From positions 1 to 29,139 of the forward strand of contig JADHWW010000118.1 of NCBI GenBank assembly GCA_016783285.1: a DNA stretch of 29,139 bases. Direction: 5' to 3'. Both the position numbers and the translations under genes were made by a program. This stretch comes from Anaerolineae bacterium (GTDB lineage Bacteria > Chloroflexota > Anaerolineae > B4-G1). The notes under the pieces were generated by a model. That model had not been told where the DNA came from, did no database searches, and worked only from the letters and a program-made list of their open reading frames with translations. Positions 14,836-22,696 of the stretch are shown piece by piece. Within the stretch, counting starts at the first letter, position 1. Each line of letters opens with the position of its first letter.

Positions 14836-14857
14836 GCCCGCCACAATGGGCTATACT
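14829..14857 (+). promoter_or_regulatory. Promoter for the PPDK regulatory protein gene
   Basis: It has a -35 TTGTCA (14829-14834), a 17-base spacer and a -10 TATACT (14852-14857), 19 bases before the ATG at 14877. The -35 shares five bases with that of the divergent propeller-gene promoter. Confidence 0.75.
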
Positions 14858-14876
14858 TAGTATTGGAGGAAAGGAT

Positions 14877-15674
14877 ATGTATCGCGTCTTCGTGACATCT
14901 GATGGTACTGGAGTGACGGCCGAGCAGGTCTTGAACGCGGCCCTGACGCAATTTGTGGGTGCAGCGGTGGAAATCAAGCGCCGGCCAGGAGTGCGCACCG
15001 AGGAGCAGGTACGCCAGGTGGTGCAGGAGGCGGCGCAGGCTGGAGGCTTCATTATGCACACACTGGTTTCGGATGAGATGCGGGGGGTGATGTTGCGCAC
15101 GGGCCGGATGCGCAACGTCGAGACGATAGATTTGATGGGGCCGCTGTTGGCGCGACTCTCTCAGCAGTTGGCCGTCTCACCGGCCGAGAAGCCTGGTCTC
15201 TTCCACCAGTTGAACGAGGAGTACTTCCGGCGTATTGAGACGATGGAGTTCGCGCTGCACCACGATGACGGCCGCCGCGCCCACGAACTTCCGCAGGCGG
15301 AGATCGTGCTGGTGGGTGTCTCGCGCACCTTCAAGACCCCGCTCAGCGTCTATCTGGCGTTCAAGGGCTGGTTTGTCGCCAACGTGCCCATCGTGCTGAA
15401 AACGAAGCCACCGCCGGCTCTGTTCGATCTTCCCCCCGGTCGCGTCTTCGGCCTTACGATTGACCCGGTCCGGCTGGCGGAACTGCGGCACGTGCGGCAC
15501 GAGCACCTGGGCGGAGCCACGGGCGAGTACGCCGATCTGGACTTCGTGCGTCGCGAGGTGGAGTACGCTTTGAGCATCTTCCGCAGCCAGCGTGGGTGGC
15601 CCGTCGTGAATGTGACCGACAAGCCCATCGAGGAGATCGCTTCCGAAGTTCTGGCGCTGGTGGGGCAAGCATAA
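14877..15674 (+). CDS. Pyruvate,phosphate dikinase / PEP synthase regulatory protein (DUF299)
   Basis: This 265-residue protein is a bifunctional kinase/phosphorylase of the PSRP family. It switches PPDK or PEP synthase off and on by reversible threonine phosphorylation, using ADP and Pi. Family marks are the N-terminal VFVTSDGTGVTAE, the P-loop GVSRTFKTPLS, YLAFKGWFVANVPIV and FGLTIDPVRLAELR. GGAGGAAAGGAT precedes the ATG. A longer frame upstream (from 13875) is only the antisense of the propeller gene. The target enzyme is not encoded in the window, so PPDK versus PEP synthase cannot be decided here. Confidence 0.95.
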   Translation: MYRVFVTSDGTGVTAEQVLNAALTQFVGAAVEIKRRPGVRTEEQVRQVVQEAAQAGGFIMHTLVSDEMRGVMLRTGRMRNVETIDLMGPLLARLSQQLAVSPAEKPGLFHQLNEEYFRRIETMEFALHHDDGRRAHELPQAEIVLVGVSRTFKTPLSVYLAFKGWFVANVPIVLKTKPPPALFDLPPGRVFGLTIDPVRLAELRHVRHEHLGGATGEYADLDFVRREVEYALSIFRSQRGWPVVNVTDKPIEEIASEVLALVGQA

Positions 15675-15766
15675 CAACGGATTTACAGAGCCACGCGCAT
15701 TGGCCCAACCCCCACGTGGTGAACTACAAGTGCGGATATATGTAGCAGCTTGAGGATGAGAGAGTC

Positions 15767-15832
15767 ATGAACATGTCCCAACAGAGAAGATCATCCTCCA
15801 AACCAACCGGTATGAACCTATGCCCAAAGTAA
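15767..15832 (+). CDS. Possible short upstream ORF overlapping the mutS start
   Basis: A 21-codon frame (MNMSQQRRSSSKPTGMNLCPK, then TAA) starts at 15767 after GAGGATGAGAGAG, a better ribosome-binding site than any directly before mutS. It ends 13 bases inside mutS in another frame. It could couple translation to mutS by termination-reinitiation. It is too short to support by coding signal and may be chance. Confidence 0.3.
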   Translation: MNMSQQRRSSSKPTGMNLCPK

Positions 15833-18537
15833 CCCCTGTTCGCAAACAGTATCTCCAGATCAAGGCCCGGCACCCGGACGCCATCGTATTCTTCCGGCTG
15901 GGCGACTTCTACGAGACCTTCGACGAGGACGCGGAGACCGCCTCCCGCGAACTTGATCTCGTCCTGACCTCGCGCCCGGTGGCCAAGGGGACGCGCGTGC
16001 CGATGGCCGGCGTCCCCTACCATGCCATTGAGGGATACATTGCCCGCCTCATCGAGAAGGGCTACCGCGTCGCCATCGCCGAGCAGGTGGGTGAGGTCAC
16101 CGGCAGGGGGCTGGTCGCCCGGGAGGTGACGCGCGTCGTGACCCCCGGCACCGTCGTCGAACCTGCGCTCCTGGACGAGAAGCGGCCCAATTACCTGGCT
16201 GCGATCGTGGTCGAGTGCGACCATTCTGCTCCACCCAGGGCAGGCCGGGCCGGCCTGGCTTACGCCGACATCACGACCGGCGAATTTGCCACCACCCAGT
16301 TGGACGCGGGCGAAGTGGCGCAGGAGTTGGCGCGGCTGCAGCCACGAGAGTGCTTAATCCCCGAAGGGACAAGTTGGGGGCAAGAAGCAGGAGGCAGGAG
16401 GCAAAAGAGCAAGCATCCAGCATCCAGCATCCAGCATCTAGCATCTAGTATCCACCTCACTCCGCTCCCCGCTTACCGTTTCGAGTTGGGGGCCGCTCGC
16501 CAGGTGCTGCTCGATCACTTCGGCGTGGCGACGCTGGATGGCTTCGGCTGCGCGGGTAAGCCGCTGGCCGTCCAGGCCGCCGGGGCCATCGTCCACTACC
16601 TGCACGAGACCCAGAAAGGGGCATTGGCGCAGATTGTAGAACTCAGCACCTACGCGACCTCCCGTTTTATGGTGCTCGACGCGGTCACGCGCCGCAATCT
16701 GGAGTTGACCGAGACGATCCGCGAGCGCAAGAAGCGCGGCTCACTCCTGGGCGTGCTGGACCTGACGCTCACCCCAATGGGCGGGCGGTTGCTACGGGCA
16801 CGGTTGGCCCAACCGCTGCTCAATCAGGCGGAACTGGAGGCGCGGCTGGACAAGGTGCAGGTGTTCTACGAGGACACTATCGCACGCGGGCGGGTGCGCG
16901 AAGTCCTCGCCGGGCTGCCCGACCTGGAGCGGCTGGTCAATCGGGTACTAACGGGCATCGCCACGCCCCGCGACCTGGTGGGCATCCGCAAAGCGTTGGA
17001 AGTGGTGAGAAGGATAGGGAGCAGGATGCAGGATGTAAGAAATAAAAAAGCCTCGAGAGATGCTTCTGCAACCCTGCCCCCTGATTCCTGCCTCGTGCAT
17101 CTTGCATCTTCTCTTGACCCCTGTAGCGACGTCGTTTCTCTCATCGGTTCCGCCATCGTAGACGACCCACCCGCGAGCGCCTCCGGTGGCAGGGTCATCC
17201 GGCCTGGCTTCTCCGCCGAACTGGACAGCATCGCCACGGCAGCGCGGGACGCCAAAGCCTGGGTCGCCAGCCTGGAAAAGCGGGAACGCGAGCGCACCGG
17301 CATCAAGAGCCTCAAGGTGGGCTACAACAAGGTCTTCGGATACTACATTGAGGTCACCAAGGCCAACCTGAGCGCGGTGCCCGACGAATACATCCGCAAG
17401 CAGACGTTGGTCAACGCCGAGCGGTTCATCACGCCGGAGTTGAAGGAGTACGAAACGCTGATCCTGAACGCCGAGGAGCGGCAGGCCGAGGTCGAGACGC
17501 GGCTGTTCAAGGACGTCTGCCAGCAAGTGGAAGCGCGTGCTGAGGCTTTGCTCAAGACAGCACGGGCGCTGGCGCGACTGGACGTGGTGACGGCGCTAGC
17601 CGAGGTCGCCGTGCGCAACCGGTATGTCCGCCCCGAACTGGCCGACGAGGACATACTGGAGATCGTCGCTGGCCGCCATCCTGTCGTCGAGCAGACGCTG
17701 CGGGATGAGCCTTTTACGCCCAACGACCTGCACCTCGACGCCGACGAGCGCATCCTGATCATCACCGGGCCGAATATGGCCGGAAAAAGTGTGAATCTTC
17801 GTCAGGCGGCCCTTATCGTGCTGATGGCACAGATGGGTAGTTTCGTGCCCGTCGACCGGGCGCGGGTGGGCCTCGCGGACCGCATCTTCACCCGCATCGG
17901 TGCGCAGGATGAGGTGGCCTCCGGCCAGTCTACCTTTATGGTCGAGATGATCGAAGCGGCCAACATCCTCAATCACGCCACGGTGCGCAGCCTGCTCATC
18001 CTCGATGAGATCGGGCGTGGCACCAGCACCTACGACGGTCTCTCCATCGCCTGGGCGGTGGTCGAATACCTGCACAACCACCCGGAGCGGAGAGCGCGGA
18101 CTCTCTTCGCCACCCACTACCACGAGTTGACCGAGATGGCGGAGCGGCTCCCGGCGGTGCGCAACTACAACCTGGCGGTGGTGGAGGAAGGGAACCAGGT
18201 TATCTTCTTGCACAAAGTAGTGCGCGGCGGGGCAGACCGCTCCTACGGCATCCACGTGGCGCAGTTGGCAGGCGTGCCACGCCCGGTCATCCATCGGGCC
18301 GAGGAACTGCTGGCGCAACTGGAGAGCGGAGAGTTCCGCCCCGGCACTCCTGCGCTTAAGCCCCACCAGCCGGTGCTGTTCGCCGACGAGCACCCGGTGG
18401 TGAAGGAATTGCGAGAGTTGGACGTCTCGACGATGACACCACTGGAGGCGATCAACAAGTTATATGAGCTACAGCGCCAGGCGAGGGGGGGGAGCCTACC
18501 AGTGATTACCCACATCTCATCGGATTCCCATATTTAG
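15820..18537 (+). CDS. mutS: DNA mismatch repair protein MutS
   Basis: The 905-residue protein recognises mismatched bases and starts repair. Domain I has the mismatch-stacking motif F30-Y-E32 (FRLGDFYETF). The core and clamp follow (LTPMGGRLLRARLAQPL; GYNKVFGYYIEVTKAN). The ATPase domain has Walker A GPNMAGKS (650-657), STFMVEMIEAANIL, Walker B LLILDEIGRGTSTYDG and LFATHYHELTEMA. The C-terminal tail ends MTPLEAINKLYELQRQA. Two segments, about 190-212 and 398-433, are not normal MutS sequence and derive from heptanucleotide repeats (see 16387 and 17011). Both keep the frame and lie between domains, so the protein is probably functional. mutL is not nearby. The ATG at 15820 lacks a clear ribosome-binding site. 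Confidence 0.97.
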   Translation: MPKVTPVRKQYLQIKARHPDAIVFFRLGDFYETFDEDAETASRELDLVLTSRPVAKGTRVPMAGVPYHAIEGYIARLIEKGYRVAIAEQVGEVTGRGLVAREVTRVVTPGTVVEPALLDEKRPNYLAAIVVECDHSAPPRAGRAGLAYADITTGEFATTQLDAGEVAQELARLQPRECLIPEGTSWGQEAGGRRQKSKHPASSIQHLASSIHLTPLPAYRFELGAARQVLLDHFGVATLDGFGCAGKPLAVQAAGAIVHYLHETQKGALAQIVELSTYATSRFMVLDAVTRRNLELTETIRERKKRGSLLGVLDLTLTPMGGRLLRARLAQPLLNQAELEARLDKVQVFYEDTIARGRVREVLAGLPDLERLVNRVLTGIATPRDLVGIRKALEVVRRIGSRMQDVRNKKASRDASATLPPDSCLVHLASSLDPCSDVVSLIGSAIVDDPPASASGGRVIRPGFSAELDSIATAARDAKAWVASLEKRERERTGIKSLKVGYNKVFGYYIEVTKANLSAVPDEYIRKQTLVNAERFITPELKEYETLILNAEERQAEVETRLFKDVCQQVEARAEALLKTARALARLDVVTALAEVAVRNRYVRPELADEDILEIVAGRHPVVEQTLRDEPFTPNDLHLDADERILIITGPNMAGKSVNLRQAALIVLMAQMGSFVPVDRARVGLADRIFTRIGAQDEVASGQSTFMVEMIEAANILNHATVRSLLILDEIGRGTSTYDGLSIAWAVVEYLHNHPERRARTLFATHYHELTEMAERLPAVRNYNLAVVEEGNQVIFLHKVVRGGADRSYGIHVAQLAGVPRPVIHRAEELLAQLESGEFRPGTPALKPHQPVLFADEHPVVKELRELDVSTMTPLEAINKLYELQRQARGGSLPVITHISSDSHI
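16387..16454. repeat. Heptanucleotide repeat element inside mutS (first)
   Basis: It begins with two GCAGGAG units (16387-16400) and a GCAAAAG unit. After five bases come six 7-base units (16413-16454): GCATCCA three times, GCATCTA twice and GTATCCA. It is translated as a 7-residue repeat (HPASSIQ, HLASSIH). Typical MutS proteins go straight from the CLIPEG region to LTPLPAYRF, so this is an insertion. Confidence 0.85.
17011..17117. repeat. Heptanucleotide repeat element inside mutS (second)
   Basis: Two GCAGGAT units (17021-17034) at the left are followed by an A-rich stretch and a pyrimidine-rich stretch. Two GCATCTT units (17097-17110) lie at the right. The ends are imperfect inverted repeats, so the RNA could fold. 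The plan, GCAGGAx pair then GCATCxx pair, matches the element at 16387. It encodes about 36 residues (RIGSRMQDV to SCLVHLASSL) that interrupt normal MutS sequence before LDPCSDVVSLI. Confidence 0.75.
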
Positions 18538-18592
18538 CGGTCTGCCGGGCCCAAACGGACATGTGGGTACGCCAGAAAGAGAATTTGGGGGG

Positions 18593-18622
18593 TTGACAAG
18601 AGTCATGCAAATGTGGTATAGT
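18593..18622 (+). promoter_or_regulatory. Promoter for rpoD
   Basis: It has a consensus -35 TTGACA (18593-18598), an 18-base spacer and a -10 TATAGT (18617-18622). The RNA would start near 18629, giving a leader of about 95 bases before the sigma factor start codon. Confidence 0.75.
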
Positions 18623-18667
18623 AACATCTAAGACGGAGGTGACTACGCCACCGCTCGGCTGGGCGCG

Positions 18668-18706
18668 GGAGCACATTGCCTGATTAGATGTCAAGCATTG
18701 TGCTCC
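18668..18706 (+). promoter_or_regulatory. Stem-loop in the rpoD 5' leader
   Basis: GGAGCACA (18668-18675) pairs perfectly with TGTGCTCC (18699-18706) around a 23-base loop. It sits in the predicted leader, ending 10-20 bases before the start codon, where a ribosome-binding site would be expected but is not seen. A regulatory role is inference only. Confidence 0.45.
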
Positions 18707-18725
18707 TTATCACTGCGTGATTACG

Positions 18726-19928
18726 ATGAAGTTAGATCAAGAGAACGAACTGGTAGAAATTGAAGAAAAGACAAGCAGCGAGGAGTACTTGCTCGTCAAG
18801 GCGGCTGAGCAGGGCTTTGTCACGTATGATGACATCCTGATCGCTTTTCCCGAGGCCGAGGAGAACCTGGAGGAACTTGAAGATATCCTGGCCACCTTGA
18901 TAGAAACTGGCATTAAGATAGGCGTGCCGGAAGGAGAGGAAGAGCAAGAAGCAAAGATTGACAGGAAGGCCAGTCAGACTGATGCAGCGGCCGATGAGGA
19001 AGCATACTTCCAGACTATCGCGATAGACGACACGGTCGGTCTCTACCTCAAGGAGATTGGCCGGGTGTCTCTGCTCGTGGCTGAAGAGGAGGTCACGCTG
19101 TCCAAACGCATGGAGGCTGGCCAGATTGCCCAGGAGAACCTAAGCGAGGATGGCCTCAACCCTGAGAAACGGGCCGAACTGAATAAGATTGTGCAGGACG
19201 GTCTGGCTGCCCGCGAACACCTCGTTCGCGCCAACTCTCGCCTGGTGATCAGCGTGGCCAAAAAATACATTGGCCGCGGCGTGCCCTTTCTCGACCTGAT
19301 CCAGGAGGGCAACATCGGGCTCATACGCGCCGCCAACAAATTTAACTACAGGTTGGGGCACAAGTTTTCGACTTATGCGACCTGGTGGATCCGGCAGGCA
19401 GTCACGCGGGCAATCGCCGACCAGAGCCGCACAATTCGCGTCCCGGTCCACATGGGGGACCAGATCAACAAACTGCTGCGAACTGGCCACCGGCTGACGC
19501 AGGAGTTGGGGCGCGCACCTGCCACCAACGAATTGGCCGCCGCACTGGAGATTCCCACACGCAAAGCGGAGGAGATGCTGAAGGTGGCGCGTCGTCCTCT
19601 CTCGCTGGAAATGCCCACCGATGCCGAGAAAGACAGCGAGCTGGGCGATTTCATTGAGGATGAGGACAGCCCTGCCCCCGAGGACGAGGTGACCTCTTCG
19701 ATGCTGCGGAAATTGCTGCAAGAGATTCTCCAGGATCTACCGCCGCGTGAAGTGCGCATCCTGCAACTGCGCTACGGGCTGGTGGACGGCGAAACATACA
19801 CCCTCGAGGAGGTGGGCAAGAAGCTGGGCGTGACCCGTGAACGGGTGCGGCAGATAGAGGCCCGAGCACTCAGCCGCCTCCGTCATCCCACTCACTCCCG
19901 CAGGTTGAAAGATTTTCTGAAGAAGTAA
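18726..19928 (+). CDS. rpoD: Housekeeping sigma factor RpoD/SigA
   Basis: This sigma70 protein has about 400 residues. Region 1.1-like sequence ([22 protein letters not shown]) comes first, then region 1.2 ([17 protein letters not shown]) and region 2 ([49 protein letters not shown]), which reads the -10 box. Region 3 ([14 protein letters not shown]) and region 4.2 ([23 protein letters not shown]) follow; the latter reads the -35 box. Promoters seen in this window fit its expected specificity. A GTG three codons upstream (18717) is an alternative start; neither start has a clear ribosome-binding site. The lipase-like gene follows 13 bases after its stop, so they are probably co-transcribed. 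Confidence 0.96.
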   Translation: MKLDQENELVEIEEKTSSEEYLLVKAAEQGFVTYDDILIAFPEAEENLEELEDILATLIETGIKIGVPEGEEEQEAKIDRKASQTDAAADEEAYFQTIAIDDTVGLYLKEIGRVSLLVAEEEVTLSKRMEAGQIAQENLSEDGLNPEKRAELNKIVQDGLAAREHLVRANSRLVISVAKKYIGRGVPFLDLIQEGNIGLIRAANKFNYRLGHKFSTYATWWIRQAVTRAIADQSRTIRVPVHMGDQINKLLRTGHRLTQELGRAPATNELAAALEIPTRKAEEMLKVARRPLSLEMPTDAEKDSELGDFIEDEDSPAPEDEVTSSMLRKLLQEILQDLPPREVRILQLRYGLVDGETYTLEEVGKKLGVTRERVRQIEARALSRLRHPTHSRRLKDFLKK

Positions 19929-19941
19929 GAGTGAACCGCCG

Positions 19942-20703
19942 ATGCCCACTCCGGTCATGCACCTGGCCCTGGCCGAGGAAATCCTGCGCGGGGATGCGCT
20001 CTCCTCCAGCGCCCGACGCCTGCTGATCCAGCAGCGCGGTCCCTTCCTGTTGGGTAACACCGCGCCCGACGTCCAGACCATCAGCGGACAGACTCGCGAA
20101 GAGACCCACTTCTACACCATCCCACGCACTGCCGACCGTCCGGCCCACGAGGCGCTCTTCGCCGCCCACCCGGTGCTCGCTCGGGCGGAACCACTCCCAC
20201 CGGCACAGGCGGCCTTCATCGCTGGCTACATCGCCCACCTGCTGCTGGACGAACTCTGGCTCGACGACATCTTCCGGCGCTATTTCCTGCCGGATTGGAG
20301 CCCCCTGCGCGAACGGCTGTTCCTGCACAATGTCCTGCGCACCTGGATGGACCGCCAGGATCAGCAACGGCTCAACGGCAGCGTGGCTGCGGCGCTGCGA
20401 AAGGCGCAGCCTCAGGGCTGGCTGCCCTTCGTTAACGACGAGTACCTACGGGCGTGGCGTGACTGGCTGGTCGAGCAACTCGGCCCGGGCCGCAGCGTGC
20501 AGACAGCCGAAGTCTTTGCCCAACGGATGGGGGTGCTGGCGGCGGATGTGGAGGCAGTGCTGGAGTCGCCGCAGCAGATGGAGGCGCGCGTCTTCTGCCA
20601 CATTCCACAGACGGCGCTGCAATTCTTCCACGACACAGGCTACGCGCGCAGCGTGGCGTTGATCGGCCAATACCTGGCATTCGTGTCATTCGTCCACTCG
20701 TGA
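19942..20703 (+). CDS. Zinc-dependent phospholipase C-like protein
   Basis: This 253-residue protein belongs by motif to the Zn_dep_PLPC group. It has an early histidine (PVMHLALAEEIL), FLLGNTAPDVQ, a THFYTIPR histidine, and GYIAHLLLDELWLDDIFRRYF with a further His/Asp pair. These positions suit a metal site, but activity on lipids is unproven for most members. No signal peptide is visible, so it is probably cytoplasmic. It lies 13 bases after rpoD and is likely read from the same transcript. Confidence 0.82.
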   Translation: MPTPVMHLALAEEILRGDALSSSARRLLIQQRGPFLLGNTAPDVQTISGQTREETHFYTIPRTADRPAHEALFAAHPVLARAEPLPPAQAAFIAGYIAHLLLDELWLDDIFRRYFLPDWSPLRERLFLHNVLRTWMDRQDQQRLNGSVAAALRKAQPQGWLPFVNDEYLRAWRDWLVEQLGPGRSVQTAEVFAQRMGVLAADVEAVLESPQQMEARVFCHIPQTALQFFHDTGYARSVALIGQYLAFVSFVHS

Positions 20704-20717
20704 CACTCGTGTTCCTT

Positions 20718-22223
20718 TCACAACCCGTACAACTCTCCGTACTTGTCCCGAAGATACCGGACGTACGGCTCAACACTCAGCGGCCCGCCAGTGACGCGCT
20801 CAATGAGTTCAGACGGCGTGTACTTGTGCCCGTGTTGGTAAATGTTCTCCTTGAGCCAACTGTGCAACGCGCCAAACTTCCCCTTTTCAGTCTCGCTCGT
20901 GATCTCGGGGGCAGCCCGCAGCGCAACCTCGAAGAACGCCGCGCTCATGATGTTGCCCAGCGTGTAGCCCTGGAACGCGCCACCGATGAGGCCACCGTAC
21001 CAGTGCACGTCTTGTAGCACACCGTCGTGGTCATCCGGCGGGACGATGTCCAGGTCGGCCCTGAAGCGCTCCCGCCATGCCTCCGGCAGGTCGCGCACAG
21101 CCAGGCGACCTTCGAGCAATTCCAGTTCAAAGTCAAAGCGCAGTAAGACGTGCAGGTTATAGGTTACCTCGTCGGCATCTGTGCGGATCAACGAGGGCTC
21201 GACCTTATTGATCGCGCGGTAGAACGTCTCTAGCGGCACACTTCCCAGTTGGTCGGGAAAGACTGCTTGCAGCCTGGGGTAGAAGAATCGCCAGAAGCCC
21301 CGGCTGCGCCCGACGATGTTCTCCCACAGGCGAGATTGGCTCTCGCGGACGCCCGAGGATGTCCCACCGGCCAGTGGCGTACCTTCGAAGTCCACATGAA
21401 CACCCTGTTCATACATCGCGTGGCCGGCCTCGTGCATCGAACTGAACAGCGCCTCGCCCAGGTCGTTCTCCTTGACGCGGGTGGTGATGCGCACGTCACC
21501 GATCGAGAATTCCGTCGTGAACGGGTGGTGGCTCTGGTCCTGCCGCCCGCGCTCGAAGTCGTACCCGAAGCGCTTGATGACCTCGAGCCCGAAGGCCAAC
21601 TGCTGCGCCTCGGGGAAGGTCTGGCGCAGGCACGCGTCGTCCACGACGGGCTGACCGGTGATCGCCTGCACGAGGGGCACGAGTTGCTCCCGCAGCCCTG
21701 TGAAGATCGCGCGCACGGTCGATGCCTTCATGCCGTAGTCTGAGTAGTCGATCAAGGGGTCGGCGATGTGCTCGTAGCCGGGGAAGAAATCTGCGAGTTG
21801 CCGGCTCAGGTCGAGCGTCTTCTCGAGATGGGGCTGCACCCTCGCGAAATCGTTCGCTGGCCGGGCCTCCGCCCAGACCTGGTAGGACGCGGACATGTGG
21901 TCGTAGAGCTGCGCGATGAACGAGGGCGGCACCTTCACCGCCCGCTCGTAGTCGCGCCGTGTGACGCGGATGAGGCTGGCTTCGTCCGAATCGTAGGGCA
22001 GGCTCTCTTCGTAGGACCGCAGGTCGTCCAACAACTTCCCGATAGCCGCGTCGGTGAATTGCTCGTGCACCAGTCGCTGTAGCGTGGCGATCTGACGCGC
22101 ACGGGCCGGCGCGCCGCCAGGCGGCATGTAGGTCTCTTGATCCCACTGCAACAGCCCGGCAGCGGACTTCAGGTCGTTGATCTCGACGAGGCGAGTTTTC
22201 AGTTCCTTCAGTTTGGTTTCCAT
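20718..22223 (-). CDS. Carboxypeptidase Taq (M32 family metallopeptidase)
   Basis: The 501-residue enzyme removes C-terminal residues from peptides. The zinc motif is HEAGH (H264, E265, H268) in SSMHEAGHAMYEQGV. Other family motifs are LLQWDQETYMPPGG near the N-terminus, HPFTTEFSIGDVRITTR before the zinc site, ESQSRLWENIVGRS after it, and the C-terminal DVHWYGGLIGGAFQGYTLGNIM. The length matches the family. It has AGGAGG before the ATG and no signal peptide, so it is cytoplasmic. It converges with the phospholipase-like gene, with 14 bases between them. Confidence 0.97.
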   Translation of the reverse strand: METKLKELKTRLVEINDLKSAAGLLQWDQETYMPPGGAPARARQIATLQRLVHEQFTDAAIGKLLDDLRSYEESLPYDSDEASLIRVTRRDYERAVKVPPSFIAQLYDHMSASYQVWAEARPANDFARVQPHLEKTLDLSRQLADFFPGYEHIADPLIDYSDYGMKASTVRAIFTGLREQLVPLVQAITGQPVVDDACLRQTFPEAQQLAFGLEVIKRFGYDFERGRQDQSHHPFTTEFSIGDVRITTRVKENDLGEALFSSMHEAGHAMYEQGVHVDFEGTPLAGGTSSGVRESQSRLWENIVGRSRGFWRFFYPRLQAVFPDQLGSVPLETFYRAINKVEPSLIRTDADEVTYNLHVLLRFDFELELLEGRLAVRDLPEAWRERFRADLDIVPPDDHDGVLQDVHWYGGLIGGAFQGYTLGNIMSAAFFEVALRAAPEITSETEKGKFGALHSWLKENIYQHGHKYTPSELIERVTGGPLSVEPYVRYLRDKYGELYGL

Positions 22224-22252
22224 GTCTTTTCCTCCTATTCACGTATGATGGC

Positions 22253-22281
22253 TTGCCAGGAAATGCTACACAGGTTATAAT
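22253..22281 (+). promoter_or_regulatory. Promoter for the small zinc-finger gene
   Basis: It has a -35 TTGCCA (22253-22258), a 17-base spacer and a perfect -10 TATAAT (22276-22281), 25 bases before the ATG at 22307. Confidence 0.75.
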
Positions 22282-22306
22282 GAGTAACTAATGAGAGAGA
22301 AGGAAT

Positions 22307-22606
22307 ATGCCAGCGTACCGTAGGGCCAGCGTTCGGGAATTGGCTTCAGCCGCCTACGAACTAGATTCAGGCGTTGTCGAAGGTCGCCTACGTCGCAGCG
22401 GGGAAGATAGTCGTTGGATGGTGGACGACGTGGAGTTGAACGAGTGGCTGGCCCGGTACGATGGTCAGGAAATCGTCCTCATCGTTGCTTCGCTGGAGGA
22501 TGACCGCCCCATTCCCCCTAAAGTATGCCGCACTTGTGGCAACGAATACATAGGTGTCGAGTGCCCACGCTGCCGCGAGATCCGCATCCGACTGCGGGGT
22601 CATTAA
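22307..22606 (+). CDS. Small protein with C-terminal four-cysteine zinc finger, function unknown
   Basis: I do not recognise this 99-residue protein. The C-terminal 27 residues hold two CxxC pairs (VCRTCGN and ECPRCRE, about 74-89), expected to bind one zinc. The middle (about 35-65) alternates hydrophobic and charged residues (EIVLIVASLEDD) like beta strands. The N-terminus is basic and helical. The gene has a strong promoter of its own, a good ribosome-binding site (GAGAGAAGGA) and possibly its own terminator, so it is probably a real, separately controlled gene. Confidence 0.75.
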   Translation: MPAYRRASVRELASAAYELDSGVVEGRLRRSGEDSRWMVDDVELNEWLARYDGQEIVLIVASLEDDRPIPPKVCRTCGNEYIGVECPRCREIRIRLRGH

Positions 22607-22632
22607 GCGGCAGCCACTGCGCAGGTGAACAA

Positions 22633-22660
22633 GGAAGGCCACATCTGGCTTCCCTCTTTG
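22633..22660. terminator. Possible bidirectional terminator hairpin
   Basis: GGAAGGCC (22633-22640) can pair with GGCTTCC (22647-22653) with one bulged base and a 6-base loop, followed by CTCTTTG. It lies between the small zinc-finger gene and the end of the Roadblock operon and could end either transcript. The stem is weak. Confidence 0.3.
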
Positions 22661-22696
22661 CTTGTGAGTGTGGCCAGGGCCCAACCTTATCCCATG

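Noticed and set aside
13875..15674. 599-residue plus-strand frame
   Set aside because: Only the part from 14877 is a gene (PPDK regulator). The rest is antisense to the TolB-like propeller gene and lies upstream of the promoter at 14829.
15685..15722. CCACG/CGTGG inverted repeat after the PPDK regulator gene
   Set aside because: The stem is only five pairs with a long loop and no T run, so it is not a convincing terminator.
17596..18393. 265-residue minus-strand frame opposite mutS
   Set aside because: Antisense of the MutS ATPase domain in GC-rich DNA; low-complexity His/Gly/Val composition.
18639..18683. 14-codon GTG frame in the rpoD leader
   Set aside because: The GGAG lies directly against the GTG without spacing and the peptide has no attenuator-like feature.
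21496..22242. 248-residue minus-strand frame overlapping carboxypeptidase Taq
   Set aside because: Same strand but shifted frame; Arg-rich composition typical of an out-of-frame reading. The Taq frame carries all family motifs.
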